Shown piece after piece: positions 15,075 through 23,833 of a stretch of 35,519 bases of DNA (positions are counted from its first letter, which is position 1; every line of letters begins with the position of its first letter). This DNA is from Acidimicrobiaceae bacterium (GTDB taxonomy: Bacteria > Actinomycetota > Acidimicrobiia > Acidimicrobiales > UBA8190): contig PLXQ01000018.1 in NCBI GenBank assembly GCA_003151475.1, positions 117,928 to 153,446 on the forward strand, read 5' to 3'. The position numbers and the translations under genes are program-made. The notes beneath the pieces are model-generated. The model was not told the DNA's origin. It made no database searches and saw only the letters and a program-made list of their open reading frames with translations.

Positions 15075-17144
15075 TCAGGCGGTGTGTTCGGCGGCCGGTT
15101 GTTCGGCGGCGGCCAGGACGCAGCGAACGGCGAGGGCAGGCGCGACGAGGACGGCACCGGGGTAGGCACAGCCGGCCAGTGTCCCAGCCGGCAACGACAG
15201 CGGCGGTCCCGGTCCGAGCCCGTACCAGACCCAGGCGCCATCCTCGAAGCGGGGCGGCCGGCCGAAGACAGCGGTGAAGTAGCCGGCGGTGTAGCCCGGG
15301 TCGCGTCCGACCGACGTCACCACCACCACCTGGACACCCCAGCGCCGCAACGTGCGCCGGACGCTGGCCACTTCAGCCGGGGCCGCATTCGGCTCCGGCC
15401 CGGCCAGGCCGAACGAGAGCTGGTCGAAGATGGCGTCGGCCCCCCCCAGAGGCGACTTGGCGGCGCTGTGCCGGCCGTCGCGCCCCGGGACGATGGCGTA
15501 GCCACTCACCAACCGGAACCGCAGGTCGTCCTCGGCCTGCCAGCCCATGGCCTGGGGCAGACCGGACGACGGATAGGGGACGGTGAGCACCACCGTCCCC
15601 GGCGTCAGCCGGGTGGCGGCCGTGGTGAACCAGCGCGGCACCGTCCCGCCCTCGATGACGAAGGGGAACCGGTAGGCGGCGGCCACCGGGATCAGCGTGG
15701 CGGCCACGGCCACCGAGAGGACGACGGCCCACCCCGGCACCAGCGCCCGCGTCCGTCGGTGTCCGGCCGTGGCCCGCCGTCGGGGCAGCCACCGGCGTCC
15801 CGCCTGCCACCACCGGTCGGCCGAAATCCCGACCAGCAGCGCCGCGGCCAGCCCGGTGACCGAGCTGAACCGCGGCGGGATGATCTGGTTGACCAGCGGG
15901 ATGTGGGCCAGGAGGCGGTCGGGGCCCCAGAAACCGATTTCGTGGCCGTTGTGTTTGGCGCCCGGCCCGAGCGAGAGAGACCAGGAGACGGCCCCCATCA
16001 CGAAGACGACCCAGGCCAGCCGCTGCCGGTACCAGACCACCACCGACACGGCCAGGAAGGCCAGCACCCCCCACCCGAGGAAGACGACATCGGGACCGGT
16101 CGGCCCGAAGTAGCCCGACAGCCGCAGCAGCGGTGACACATGGGTGACCCCCGGCCCGGCCGTGACGATGGAACCGAGCACGCTCCCGAACTTCTGCGTC
16201 CCCGGCCAGGCCACCCCGACCACCCGCTGCGGCCCGTCGATCAGGAACCACAGCGGATAGCCGAGCAGCACACCGGCGGTGACGACGGCCGCCCCCAGCC
16301 CGGTGGCGATCCGCCGCCGCTCGGCCCAGGCCCGCCGGGGGGCGACGGCGGCGGCGGTGACGAGCCCCACGGCCCCGATCACCCCCGACATGGCCAGCAG
16401 CTCGGTCCCGCTGAAGAACTGCACCACCACCAGCAGACCCAGCGCCACGCCGACGGTCACCGCCCGGAACCTCCGCGCCGCCACCAGCTCGTACAGGCAG
16501 AGGAAGGCCAGCGGTGGGAAGAACATCCAGGCCAGGAAGAAGTGGCCCACCGTGTCGCTGCTCACCACCGTGGGCGAGAAACCGTAGAGGGCGGCGGCGG
16601 CGATCTGGCCGGGGACGAACCGGGTGAAGCGGCGGACAACCAGGAAGAAGGTCCAGCCTGACACCACCGGGGCCAGTGTCACGGCCACGTTGAAGGTGGC
16701 GATGGGACCGAACAGCCACGTCAGCGGGGCCAGCAACGTCCCCAGGGCCAGGTTGGACGTGTTGACCAGCATGTTGGCGCCACCCTGGCCGGCGTAGATG
16801 GCGTGCGACAGCAACGGGTTATGCAGATGGGCCAGGGCGTAGGGCGTCCAGGCCAGGTACCCGAGCTCCTCGCTGATGTCGCCGCACCGGCACACCACCG
16901 TCGACGTCGGATGGCCGGTGATCCACACGTGCCACCACATGACGACGGACAGCAGCAGGAAGCCGGCGATGACGGCGACGTGCAGGGCCACCGTCCGCCC
17001 GGTGATGCCAGTGATGCCGCTGTGGCCCCGCTCGTGATCCGCCCGGCGCGGCGACCCGACATCAGAGACCTCGTCGTCGTCCGAGGGGTCGGGCGGGCCG
17101 GTCGGCCTACCGGCCCGGGCACCTCGGGCCAGCAGCGAGGACAT
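15075..17144 (-). CDS. Large polytopic membrane protein, GT-C/YfhO-like
   Basis: A 689-residue protein with a charged cytoplasmic N-terminus of about 50 residues and roughly 12 hydrophobic segments, beginning with VALHVAVIAGFLLLSVVMWW. The first outer loop has CRCGDISEELGYLAWTPYAL, followed by HNPLLSHAIYAGQGGANMLV, in the position where GT-C enzymes carry acidic catalytic residues. The last 200 residues form an extracytoplasmic domain with VVLTVPYPSSGLPQAMGWQA and RRWGVQVVVVTSVGRDPGY. This matches bacterial membrane proteins related to mannosyltransferases or YfhO, which glycosylate surface polymers with lipid-linked sugars. The precise reaction is unknown. A GGAGG directly abuts the ATG at 17144, unusually close, so the start is not certain. 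It lies 51 bases upstream of rapZ in the same direction. Confidence 0.7.
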   Translation of the reverse strand: MSSLLARGARAGRPTGPPDPSDDDEVSDVGSPRRADHERGHSGITGITGRTVALHVAVIAGFLLLSVVMWWHVWITGHPTSTVVCRCGDISEELGYLAWTPYALAHLHNPLLSHAIYAGQGGANMLVNTSNLALGTLLAPLTWLFGPIATFNVAVTLAPVVSGWTFFLVVRRFTRFVPGQIAAAALYGFSPTVVSSDTVGHFFLAWMFFPPLAFLCLYELVAARRFRAVTVGVALGLLVVVQFFSGTELLAMSGVIGAVGLVTAAAVAPRRAWAERRRIATGLGAAVVTAGVLLGYPLWFLIDGPQRVVGVAWPGTQKFGSVLGSIVTAGPGVTHVSPLLRLSGYFGPTGPDVVFLGWGVLAFLAVSVVVWYRQRLAWVVFVMGAVSWSLSLGPGAKHNGHEIGFWGPDRLLAHIPLVNQIIPPRFSSVTGLAAALLVGISADRWWQAGRRWLPRRRATAGHRRTRALVPGWAVVLSVAVAATLIPVAAAYRFPFVIEGGTVPRWFTTAATRLTPGTVVLTVPYPSSGLPQAMGWQAEDDLRFRLVSGYAIVPGRDGRHSAAKSPLGGADAIFDQLSFGLAGPEPNAAPAEVASVRRTLRRWGVQVVVVTSVGRDPGYTAGYFTAVFGRPPRFEDGAWVWYGLGPGPPLSLPAGTLAGCAYPGAVLVAPALAVRCVLAAAEQPAAEHTA

Positions 17145-17202
17145 CCTCCGTACGGTAGACGGGTGGCCGCTGGGGGTCAGGGAGAACCGGTCAGTGGGCG
17201 CG

Positions 17203-19419
17203 TCAGGAAGACGGGTGGTCGTTGGGGCACGGCGTCGACGACAACAGGTTCGAGGTGGAGAAGCGCGGGTCGTCGGTCCACGACCCGGTCGACCACGTCG
17301 GCGACGGTGCCGGCAGGTGGTAGAGCGGCGTCAGGTCGGCCAGCAGCGCATCGCTGTAGAGCGTGGCCCCGGCCGGGCAGAGGTGCACGTTGTCGACCAT
17401 CCGGATCCGGACCCAGTCGGCCTTCGGTTGGCTTGTCCTGCCGTTGGTCGGCAGCCAGGCGCTGAAGTGCCCGCCCAGCTCGACGGCCGCCCCGACGGGG
17501 AAGTACATGACCCGTCCCGGAAACAACGCCGGCATCGAGGCGGCGATCCGGTTCCAGGCGGCGACGCCCGCCGCCCGCGACGCCGTGTCGGCCGCCGTCT
17601 GCGCCGAACCGGCGTCGCCCACCGTCGGGCCCGGCGGCGGGAACTGCTGGAAGACCAACCCTTCGACCCCGTCACCGGGAGCGAGCACGACGCGGACGAA
17701 CTGCTCCAGCACCTTCTTGTACTGCACCGGGTGGGCCAGGGCCCAGGCGTCGTCCCAGCTCCACATGGCCACCACCAGCTGCGGCGGCCCGCTGTCAGCG
17801 ATGTTGCCGGCCACGTGTTGGCGCCAGCCGTGATCGGTCGACAGTCCCCAACCGACGATGGCCCGGGCGGCCACTGAGGCGGCACCCGTCGACTGGAGGG
17901 CGGCCTGGACGGCCGGAGCCTCCACGAACATCACCGAGTCCCCGATCAGGGTGACGCGCAGCGGGTGCGCGGGCGAGACCGCGGCGGCCAGGGCGATCGG
18001 CTTCTGACCCGACAACCCCCCGGCCCCGGGGACCACCCCGCCGGTGCTGTGCACCCGAACATGGCTGGCCGTCCCCGCCGATGCCGCCACCGGCCCGGTG
18101 GCGGCCACGGCCACGAGCGCGGTGACGGCCACGGCCACCGGGGCCAGGGCCACCTTGGCCACCCGGGGCCACCCCCGGAACCGGGCCTTCTTCACCCGGC
18201 TCTCGAGCAGATACCAGCTGAGGCTGGCCAGGACGAAGGTGCCCACCACCCGCAGCGCATCGAGCTCGAGCCCGTTCAGTCCGGTCCGCGCCGGGGTGAG
18301 CTCCACGATGACGGGCCAGTGCCAGAGATAGAGGCCGTAGGAGATCTTCCCCACCCACCGCAGCGGCCGGATGGCCAGTACCTTCCCCACCGGTCCGTAC
18401 GACACCTGCCGGGTGTCGGCGATGATGGTGGCGATCGCGACGGCCACCAGCAGGAACCCACCGTCGGTCATCCACTGTGGCGGCCCGCTCGTGAAGGGCA
18501 CCGCCGCCTGCCACCAACTGACGACGAAGACGGCCACCCCCACCAAACCGGCCACGTGCAGAACCCGCCGGGCACTGCGCCCGGGCTCCGGACGCGAGGC
18601 GACCCACATGGCCACGGCGGCACCGGCCAGCAGATCGAAGGCCCGCGTGTCGGTACCCAGGTACACCCGGTTGATGCTGGCCCCGTGGTGCCGGAGCCAC
18701 GCCATCCAGGCGGCCGACACCAACGACCCGCCGACGGTAACGATCAGCCCGGTCCGTCGCCACGGCTCCATCCGTCGCCGGTGGCTGACTGCCATCGTCG
18801 CCGTCGACCGGTCGGCGCGGCGTCCCCGTCGCCATCCCCGCAGGATGAGCAGAGTGACCAGGGGCCAAACCAGATAGAACTGCTCCTCGATGGCCAGGGT
18901 CCAGGTGTGGCGCAGCGGGGGCTGGGCGGCGAACTGGGCGAAGTACGACTGGTGGAGGAAGATCTGCTGCCAGTTGGCGAAATAGAAGATCGAGGCCAGC
19001 GCGCCGGAGCGGACGGTGCCGAGATCGATCTGGGTCCCGCTCTTGGTCAGAGCCACCCACAGCGCCAGCAGCACCAGCATGGCCATCAGCCCCGGCAGCA
19101 GCCGCTTGGCCCGACGGCCCCAGAAAGCCCGGAGCCGTATCCCGCCCGTCCCCACCCACTCCTCGACCAGCAGGCTCGTGATCAGGAAACCGGACAGCAC
19201 GAAGAAGACGTCGACGGCGATGTAGCCCCCCGCCGCCCAGCCGTACTGGAGGTGGTAGGCGAAGATGCACAGCATGGAGACGCCGCGCAGCCCGTCGGGG
19301 GCGGGGAGGTACCGGCCCGAGACGGCCCGGGGGGCGTTCTGTGCGGCCGACCTGGTGGCGTCGTCGGCCCTGGCCGCGTCCAGGTCCTTCGCTCGGTCGG
19401 CCGTGTCGACGGCGCTCAC
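17203..19419 (-). CDS. Membrane acyltransferase fused to SGNH hydrolase-like domain (OafA/YrhL type)
   Basis: A 738-residue protein starting GTG at 19419 with GGGGGAG just upstream. Residues about 37-400 form an acyltransferase-3 domain with about ten membrane helices: YLPAPDGLRGVSMLCIFAYH with the catalytic His, VDVFFVLSGFLITSLLVEEW, FWGRRAKRLLPGL and LRHTWTLAIEEQFYLVWP. A linker leads to an outer SGNH domain with the nucleophile Ser in LIGDSVMF (near 492) and the Asp/His pair in DNVHLCPAG (near 674-677). Such fusions move acyl groups across the membrane and onto cell-wall sugars or exported polysaccharides. It is divergent from a paralogue 72 bases away, with a likely shared promoter region. 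Confidence 0.9.
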   Translation of the reverse strand: MSAVDTADRAKDLDAARADDATRSAAQNAPRAVSGRYLPAPDGLRGVSMLCIFAYHLQYGWAAGGYIAVDVFFVLSGFLITSLLVEEWVGTGGIRLRAFWGRRAKRLLPGLMAMLVLLALWVALTKSGTQIDLGTVRSGALASIFYFANWQQIFLHQSYFAQFAAQPPLRHTWTLAIEEQFYLVWPLVTLLILRGWRRGRRADRSTATMAVSHRRRMEPWRRTGLIVTVGGSLVSAAWMAWLRHHGASINRVYLGTDTRAFDLLAGAAVAMWVASRPEPGRSARRVLHVAGLVGVAVFVVSWWQAAVPFTSGPPQWMTDGGFLLVAVAIATIIADTRQVSYGPVGKVLAIRPLRWVGKISYGLYLWHWPVIVELTPARTGLNGLELDALRVVGTFVLASLSWYLLESRVKKARFRGWPRVAKVALAPVAVAVTALVAVAATGPVAASAGTASHVRVHSTGGVVPGAGGLSGQKPIALAAAVSPAHPLRVTLIGDSVMFVEAPAVQAALQSTGAASVAARAIVGWGLSTDHGWRQHVAGNIADSGPPQLVVAMWSWDDAWALAHPVQYKKVLEQFVRVVLAPGDGVEGLVFQQFPPPGPTVGDAGSAQTAADTASRAAGVAAWNRIAASMPALFPGRVMYFPVGAAVELGGHFSAWLPTNGRTSQPKADWVRIRMVDNVHLCPAGATLYSDALLADLTPLYHLPAPSPTWSTGSWTDDPRFSTSNLLSSTPCPNDHPSS

Positions 19420-19491
19420 CGGCTCCCCCGGTCCACGGACGGCATACGCAGCATCATCGCATCCGGGGCCTGACCGCAGGCGGCGCTGGCC

Positions 19492-21531
19492 GTGACGGAC
19501 GGTGTCGATCCGGCCGCCGACGACGACGACCGGTCACCGCCGGCCGGCGGCGCCAGAGGGGGCGATCTCCGGCTCAACGCCCTCGACGGCATCCGGGCCT
19601 TCGCCGTCCTCGGGGTCATGTTCTTCCACGCCGGCGTGTCGTGGGCCCGGGGAGGGCTCCTCGGAGTCGACGTCTTCTTCGTCCTTTCCGGTTTCCTGAT
19701 CACCACCCTGCTGTGCCGCGAGTACGGCCGGCACGCCACCATCGGGCTCAGGGCCTTCTGGGGCCGCCGGGCCCGCCGGCTCATGCCCGCCCTGCTGATC
19801 CTCCTTCTCGGGGTGGCGCTCTACGCCCACGTCTACGCCCTGTCGATCAACGTGGCCAGCCTCAGAAAGGACGCGCTGTCGACTCTGTTCTACGTGGCCA
19901 ATTGGCGCTACATCGTCTCCGGTCAGGGCTACTTCGCCATGGCCCAGGCCCCATCGGCGCTCCTGCACACCTGGACCCTCGGGATCGAGGAGCAGTACTA
20001 CCTGCTCTGGCCCCTGATCGCCCTGGTCGTCCTGCGCCGCCGCGGCCCCCGGGGCCTGGCCCTGGTGGCCGGCGTGGGGGCGGTGGCCTCGGCCGTGGAG
20101 ATGGTCACGCTCTACGCCGCCGGGGTCTCGGTCAACCGGCTCTACTACGGCACCGACACCCGGGCCCAGGCCCTCCTGGTGGGCTCCTTCCTGGCCGCCC
20201 TCGCCGCCGTCGGGGCGACCTCGGACGGGCCCTGGCGGATCCTGCCCGCCCGGTGGACGGCCACGGCCCGCATGGAGAGGCTGATCTCCCTGGCCGGTCT
20301 GCTGGGCGCGGCGGTGCTGCTGTGGGCCGGCCACGCCCTGCTCGGAACGGACCGGATCCTCTACGACGGGGGATTCTTCGTGGTGGCGCTCTCCGCCGGG
20401 GCCGTCATCGCCGCCGTCGTGTCCGGGCCCCGGACGGTGTTGGCCCGGGTCTGCTCACTGCCGCCCCTCGTCTTCGTGGGACGTATCTCCTACGGCCTCT
20501 ACCTCTATCACTGGCCTCTCTTCCTGGTCATCAACAACGCCCATACGGGCCTGAGCGGCAACGCGCTCCTGGCGGCGCGCTTCGCCGCCACCTTCGCCGC
20601 CGCCACCGTCTCCTGGTTCGTGGTGGAGACGCCCGTCCGCCGGCTTCGCCGGGTCCCCATCGGGATCGTGGTCCCCGCGTCGGGCTTCGCCGTCGGTCTG
20701 GTGGCCGGCATCGTCGTCATCGCCACCGCCGTCCCTGCCGCCCCCGCCGTCGTCCGTCGGCCGACCGCTTCCGAACTGGCCCGGGCCGAACGGGCCCAGT
20801 TGGCGGCGGCCGGCGCCTTCACCTCCCGGCCCATCCGTTTCCTCGTCCTCGGCGACTCCATCGCCGAGACGCTCGGTCTCGGCCTCTCCGTCGACGACGT
20901 CAAGAACTTCGGCGTCGACGAGACCGACATCGCCGTCATCGGCTGCGATCTCGATCCCACCCTCTCCGTCCATCTGTCGGGCCAGGTCGGACCGGCCACC
21001 CCGGGCTGCAAGAACTGGACCCAGACCTGGGCCGCTGACGTGGCCCGGACCCGGCCCGACGTGGTCGGGGTCCTCCTCGGCCGCTGGGAGGTGGCCGACC
21101 ATCTCTACGAGGGAGAGTGGACCCACGTGGGCCAACCCTTGTGGGACGACCACATCGAGAAGGAGATGGAGCAGGCGGTCCGGATCCTCTCGGCCTCGGG
21201 GGCAAAGGTCGTCCTCTTCACCATGCCCTACGTCGATCCGGCCCAGGAGTCGGCCGCCGGTGTCCCCTACCCCGAGAACCAGCCGGCCCGGGTCCGGGCC
21301 TTCAACGCCGACGTCCGCGCCGTGGCCGCCCGCATGGCCCCGGTCACCACCCTGATCGATCTCAACCGTTTCCTCGATCCCGACGGCGTCTTCACCGCCA
21401 CCATCGACGGGGTCGTCGTCCGCTGGACCGACGGCATCCACATCTCCATCCCCGGCGGCGAGCTCCTGGAGCCCAAGATCCTTCCCACCGTGGCCAAGCT
21501 GGGTCTCGAGGTCGAGCGCACGCGGCGTTGA
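19492..21531 (+). CDS. Membrane acyltransferase fused to SGNH hydrolase-like domain, second copy
   Basis: A 679-residue paralogue of the divergent neighbour, from a GTG start. The acyltransferase-3 domain shows LNALDGIRAFAVLGVMFFHA with the catalytic His, VDVFFVLSGFLITTLLCREY, FWGRRARRLMPALLIL and LLHTWTLGIEEQYYLLWP, then further helices to about residue 420. The SGNH domain has the nucleophile Ser in LVLGDSIAETLG (near 455) and the DxxH pair in WTDGIHISIPGGE (near 646-649). In between, VVGVLLGRWEVADHLYEGEW carries the substrate-loop region. The two copies differ throughout, so the duplication is old; they may modify different acceptors or positions. It converges on uvrC, 22 bases away. Confidence 0.9.
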   Translation: MTDGVDPAADDDDRSPPAGGARGGDLRLNALDGIRAFAVLGVMFFHAGVSWARGGLLGVDVFFVLSGFLITTLLCREYGRHATIGLRAFWGRRARRLMPALLILLLGVALYAHVYALSINVASLRKDALSTLFYVANWRYIVSGQGYFAMAQAPSALLHTWTLGIEEQYYLLWPLIALVVLRRRGPRGLALVAGVGAVASAVEMVTLYAAGVSVNRLYYGTDTRAQALLVGSFLAALAAVGATSDGPWRILPARWTATARMERLISLAGLLGAAVLLWAGHALLGTDRILYDGGFFVVALSAGAVIAAVVSGPRTVLARVCSLPPLVFVGRISYGLYLYHWPLFLVINNAHTGLSGNALLAARFAATFAAATVSWFVVETPVRRLRRVPIGIVVPASGFAVGLVAGIVVIATAVPAAPAVVRRPTASELARAERAQLAAAGAFTSRPIRFLVLGDSIAETLGLGLSVDDVKNFGVDETDIAVIGCDLDPTLSVHLSGQVGPATPGCKNWTQTWAADVARTRPDVVGVLLGRWEVADHLYEGEWTHVGQPLWDDHIEKEMEQAVRILSASGAKVVLFTMPYVDPAQESAAGVPYPENQPARVRAFNADVRAVAARMAPVTTLIDLNRFLDPDGVFTATIDGVVVRWTDGIHISIPGGELLEPKILPTVAKLGLEVERTRR

Positions 21532-21553
21532 GTCGACGCCGGCTCCTGTCCCC

Positions 21554-23560
21554 TCACCGACTCCTGGCGATGGACGGGCCCCGCGCCGAGTGCAGGTGCT
21601 CGAAGACGGCCCGGGCCACCGACTCGGGCAACCACGGCAGCGCAACCAGGTCCTCCACCGGGGCCGACCGCACGGCCTTCAGGCTGCCGAACTCCTTGAG
21701 CAAACGCGTGCGCCGGCCGGGGCCGAGCCCGGCGATGCCTTCGAGCGCACTGTGCGTCATGCCCTTGCCCCGGACCTGGCGGTGGTAGGCGATGGCGAAC
21801 CGGTGGGCCTCGTCGCGCACCCGTTGCAACAGAAACAGCGCCTCTGATCCGCGCGGTATCGGCACCGGGTCGGAGCGGCCCGGGACGAAGACCTCCTCGA
21901 AGCTCTTGGCCAGAGCGGCGATGGGGATCTCGTCGCTCAGCCCCAGCTGTTCGAGCACCCGGACGCCCACCCCCAGCTGACCCTTCCCCCCGTCGAGCAG
22001 GATCAGCTGCGGCGGGTAGGCGAAGCGCCGCCGGGCCGGGGCCTCCCCCTCGGCGTGTCTGCGCCGCTCTTCCAATAGCGCGCTCAACCGCCGGGTCAGC
22101 ACCTCTTCCATAGCCGCGTAGTCGTCGTTCCCGGGCACCTCGCGCACCCGGAAGCGCCGGTACTCCGACGGTCGGGGCAGGCCGTCCTCGAGCACCACCA
22201 TGGAGCCCACATAGGCCGTCCCCTGGATGTGGCTCATGTCGTAGCACTCGATCCGCAACGGGGCGGCGGCCAGCTCGAGCGCCACCCGCAGCGACTCGAG
22301 CGCCTTCACCCGGCTGTCGTAGTCCGACGCCCGCCGCAACCGATGCCGGGCCAGCTCCTCCCCGGCGTTTCTGGCCACCGTCTCCATCAACTGCCGTTTG
22401 CCGCCGCGCTGGGGCACCCGCAGCGCCACCGGCCCGCCGCGGCGGTCGGCCAGAAAGGCCCGGTAGGCCGGGGTCTCGTCGGGCAGCTCGGGCACGAGCA
22501 CCTCCCGCGGCACCCCCGGGTCGGCCGAGCCGTCGACCCCGAGCGTCTCCGGGTCCCCTGCTCCCGACGTCCAACCACTGCCGTCTTTCCCCCGCCGCGC
22601 CCGGGGCCGGCGCGCCGGCGGCGCCGTTGGTGACTCGGCGTCGCCGTAGAGCTCCTCGAGCACCCGCCCCACCAGTTGCGCCGATGTCAGCTCCTCCACC
22701 TTGTCCACGATGAAGGCCCGCCGGCCCACGATCCGGCCCCGCCGCACATGGAAGACGCACACCGCCGCCTCGAAGGCCTCGTCGTCGATCCCCACGATGT
22801 CGAAGTCCTCGGGCCGCTCGCTCACCACCTGCTGCCGTTCGACGGCCATCCGCAAGGTGGCCAGCTGGTCGCGCCGGCGCGCCGCGCACTCGAAGTCGAG
22901 CGCAGCGGCCGCCTCCTCCCGTTCGCGCTCGAGCCGCTTCTCCACCTCCTCGGTGGCCCCGGCGAAGAAGCTCATCACGTCCTCGACGTAACGGTCGTAC
23001 TCCTCGTGCTCCACGTCGCCGATGCAGGGCCCGCAGCACCGTTCGATGTGGTACATCAGACAGGGTCGCCCGAGCTTGATATGCCGCTCGAGCTTCGAGT
23101 CCGAGCACGACCGGATGGGAAAGCTCCGCAGCAGCAGATCGAGCGTGTCGCGCAGCGCCCCCACATGGGCGTAGGGACCGAAGTACCGGATCCCGGGCCG
23201 CCGTCGTCCCCGCACCACCGCGGCCCGGGGCCATTCGTCGGGCAGCGTCACCGCCAGCCACGGATAGCTCTTGTCGTCCACCAGCCGGATGTTGAACCGC
23301 GGCCGGTGCTCCTTGATCAGCGCGTACTCGAGCAGAATGGCCTCGACCTCGCTCGCCACCTGGATCCACTCCACATGGTCGGCGGCGGCCACCATCTGCG
23401 CCGTCCGCGGCGGCAACGTGGCCGGATCGGCGAAGTAGTTCGACAGTCGGCTCCGCAGCGACTTGGCCTTCCCCACGTACAGCACCCGCCCGTGGCCGTC
23501 GAAGAATTGGTAGGACCCGGGACCGTCGGGGATCTGGCTCGGGGGGGGCCGCTCGCGCAC
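21554..23560 (-). CDS. uvrC: Excinuclease ABC subunit C
   Basis: A 668-residue nuclease of nucleotide excision repair that makes the cuts on both sides of a lesion with UvrB. The N-terminal GIY-YIG nuclease domain has PDGPGSYQFFDGHGRVLYVG followed by KAKSLRSRLSNYF. A cysteine cluster (RSCSDSKLERHIKLGRPCLM, then YHIERCCGPC) follows. The UvrB-binding helix pair lies near 205-245, and the second, RNase H-like nuclease domain includes IECYDMSHIQGTAYVGSMVV and PGNDDYAAMEEVLTRR. It ends with two helix-hairpin-helix motifs (LEGIAGLGPGRRTRLLKEFG). Between the UvrB-binding part and the second nuclease domain lies a Pro/Arg/Gly-rich insertion of about 40 residues. The start is GTG at 23560. Confidence 0.98.
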   Translation of the reverse strand: MRERPPPSQIPDGPGSYQFFDGHGRVLYVGKAKSLRSRLSNYFADPATLPPRTAQMVAAADHVEWIQVASEVEAILLEYALIKEHRPRFNIRLVDDKSYPWLAVTLPDEWPRAAVVRGRRRPGIRYFGPYAHVGALRDTLDLLLRSFPIRSCSDSKLERHIKLGRPCLMYHIERCCGPCIGDVEHEEYDRYVEDVMSFFAGATEEVEKRLEREREEAAAALDFECAARRRDQLATLRMAVERQQVVSERPEDFDIVGIDDEAFEAAVCVFHVRRGRIVGRRAFIVDKVEELTSAQLVGRVLEELYGDAESPTAPPARRPRARRGKDGSGWTSGAGDPETLGVDGSADPGVPREVLVPELPDETPAYRAFLADRRGGPVALRVPQRGGKRQLMETVARNAGEELARHRLRRASDYDSRVKALESLRVALELAAAPLRIECYDMSHIQGTAYVGSMVVLEDGLPRPSEYRRFRVREVPGNDDYAAMEEVLTRRLSALLEERRRHAEGEAPARRRFAYPPQLILLDGGKGQLGVGVRVLEQLGLSDEIPIAALAKSFEEVFVPGRSDPVPIPRGSEALFLLQRVRDEAHRFAIAYHRQVRGKGMTHSALEGIAGLGPGRRTRLLKEFGSLKAVRSAPVEDLVALPWLPESVARAVFEHLHSARGPSIARSR

Positions 23561-23626
23561 GCTCCCACTCTGCCGCAGTCCGCACCCTGGCCGTCACGCG
23601 CGTTTCCGGGCTCCGTCGGGGGGCTT

Positions 23627-23659
23627 GGTGCCGGTGCGGTGCCGGTGCGGAGCCGGTGC
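23627..23659. repeat. Three 11-bp tandem repeats upstream of nadA and uvrC
   Basis: The unit ggtgccggtgc occurs twice exactly and a third time with two changes. It lies in the 273-bp divergent gap between uvrC and nadA. No clear promoter could be assigned there. Confidence 0.85.
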
Positions 23660-23833
23660 GGGGTTGCCGGGCGGGAGTGCTGTGCGGGGAGCGGGCTCGT
23701 CCGGATAACCTGGAGGAAGCGCCGGCCTGGTATCCCGGCGTACATAACATTCCGAGGCCGACATACCCGCGGATGGGCGACCAGGCTGTCCCCGCCGGCC
23801 GTTATCGGAGTGCTCCCCGAAGGGGGTTCCATC

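Noticed and set aside
21267..23750. 827-codon open frame overlapping uvrC in another frame
   Set aside because: The product is Arg/Gly/Ala-rich and featureless, whereas the overlapping uvrC frame has all family motifs.
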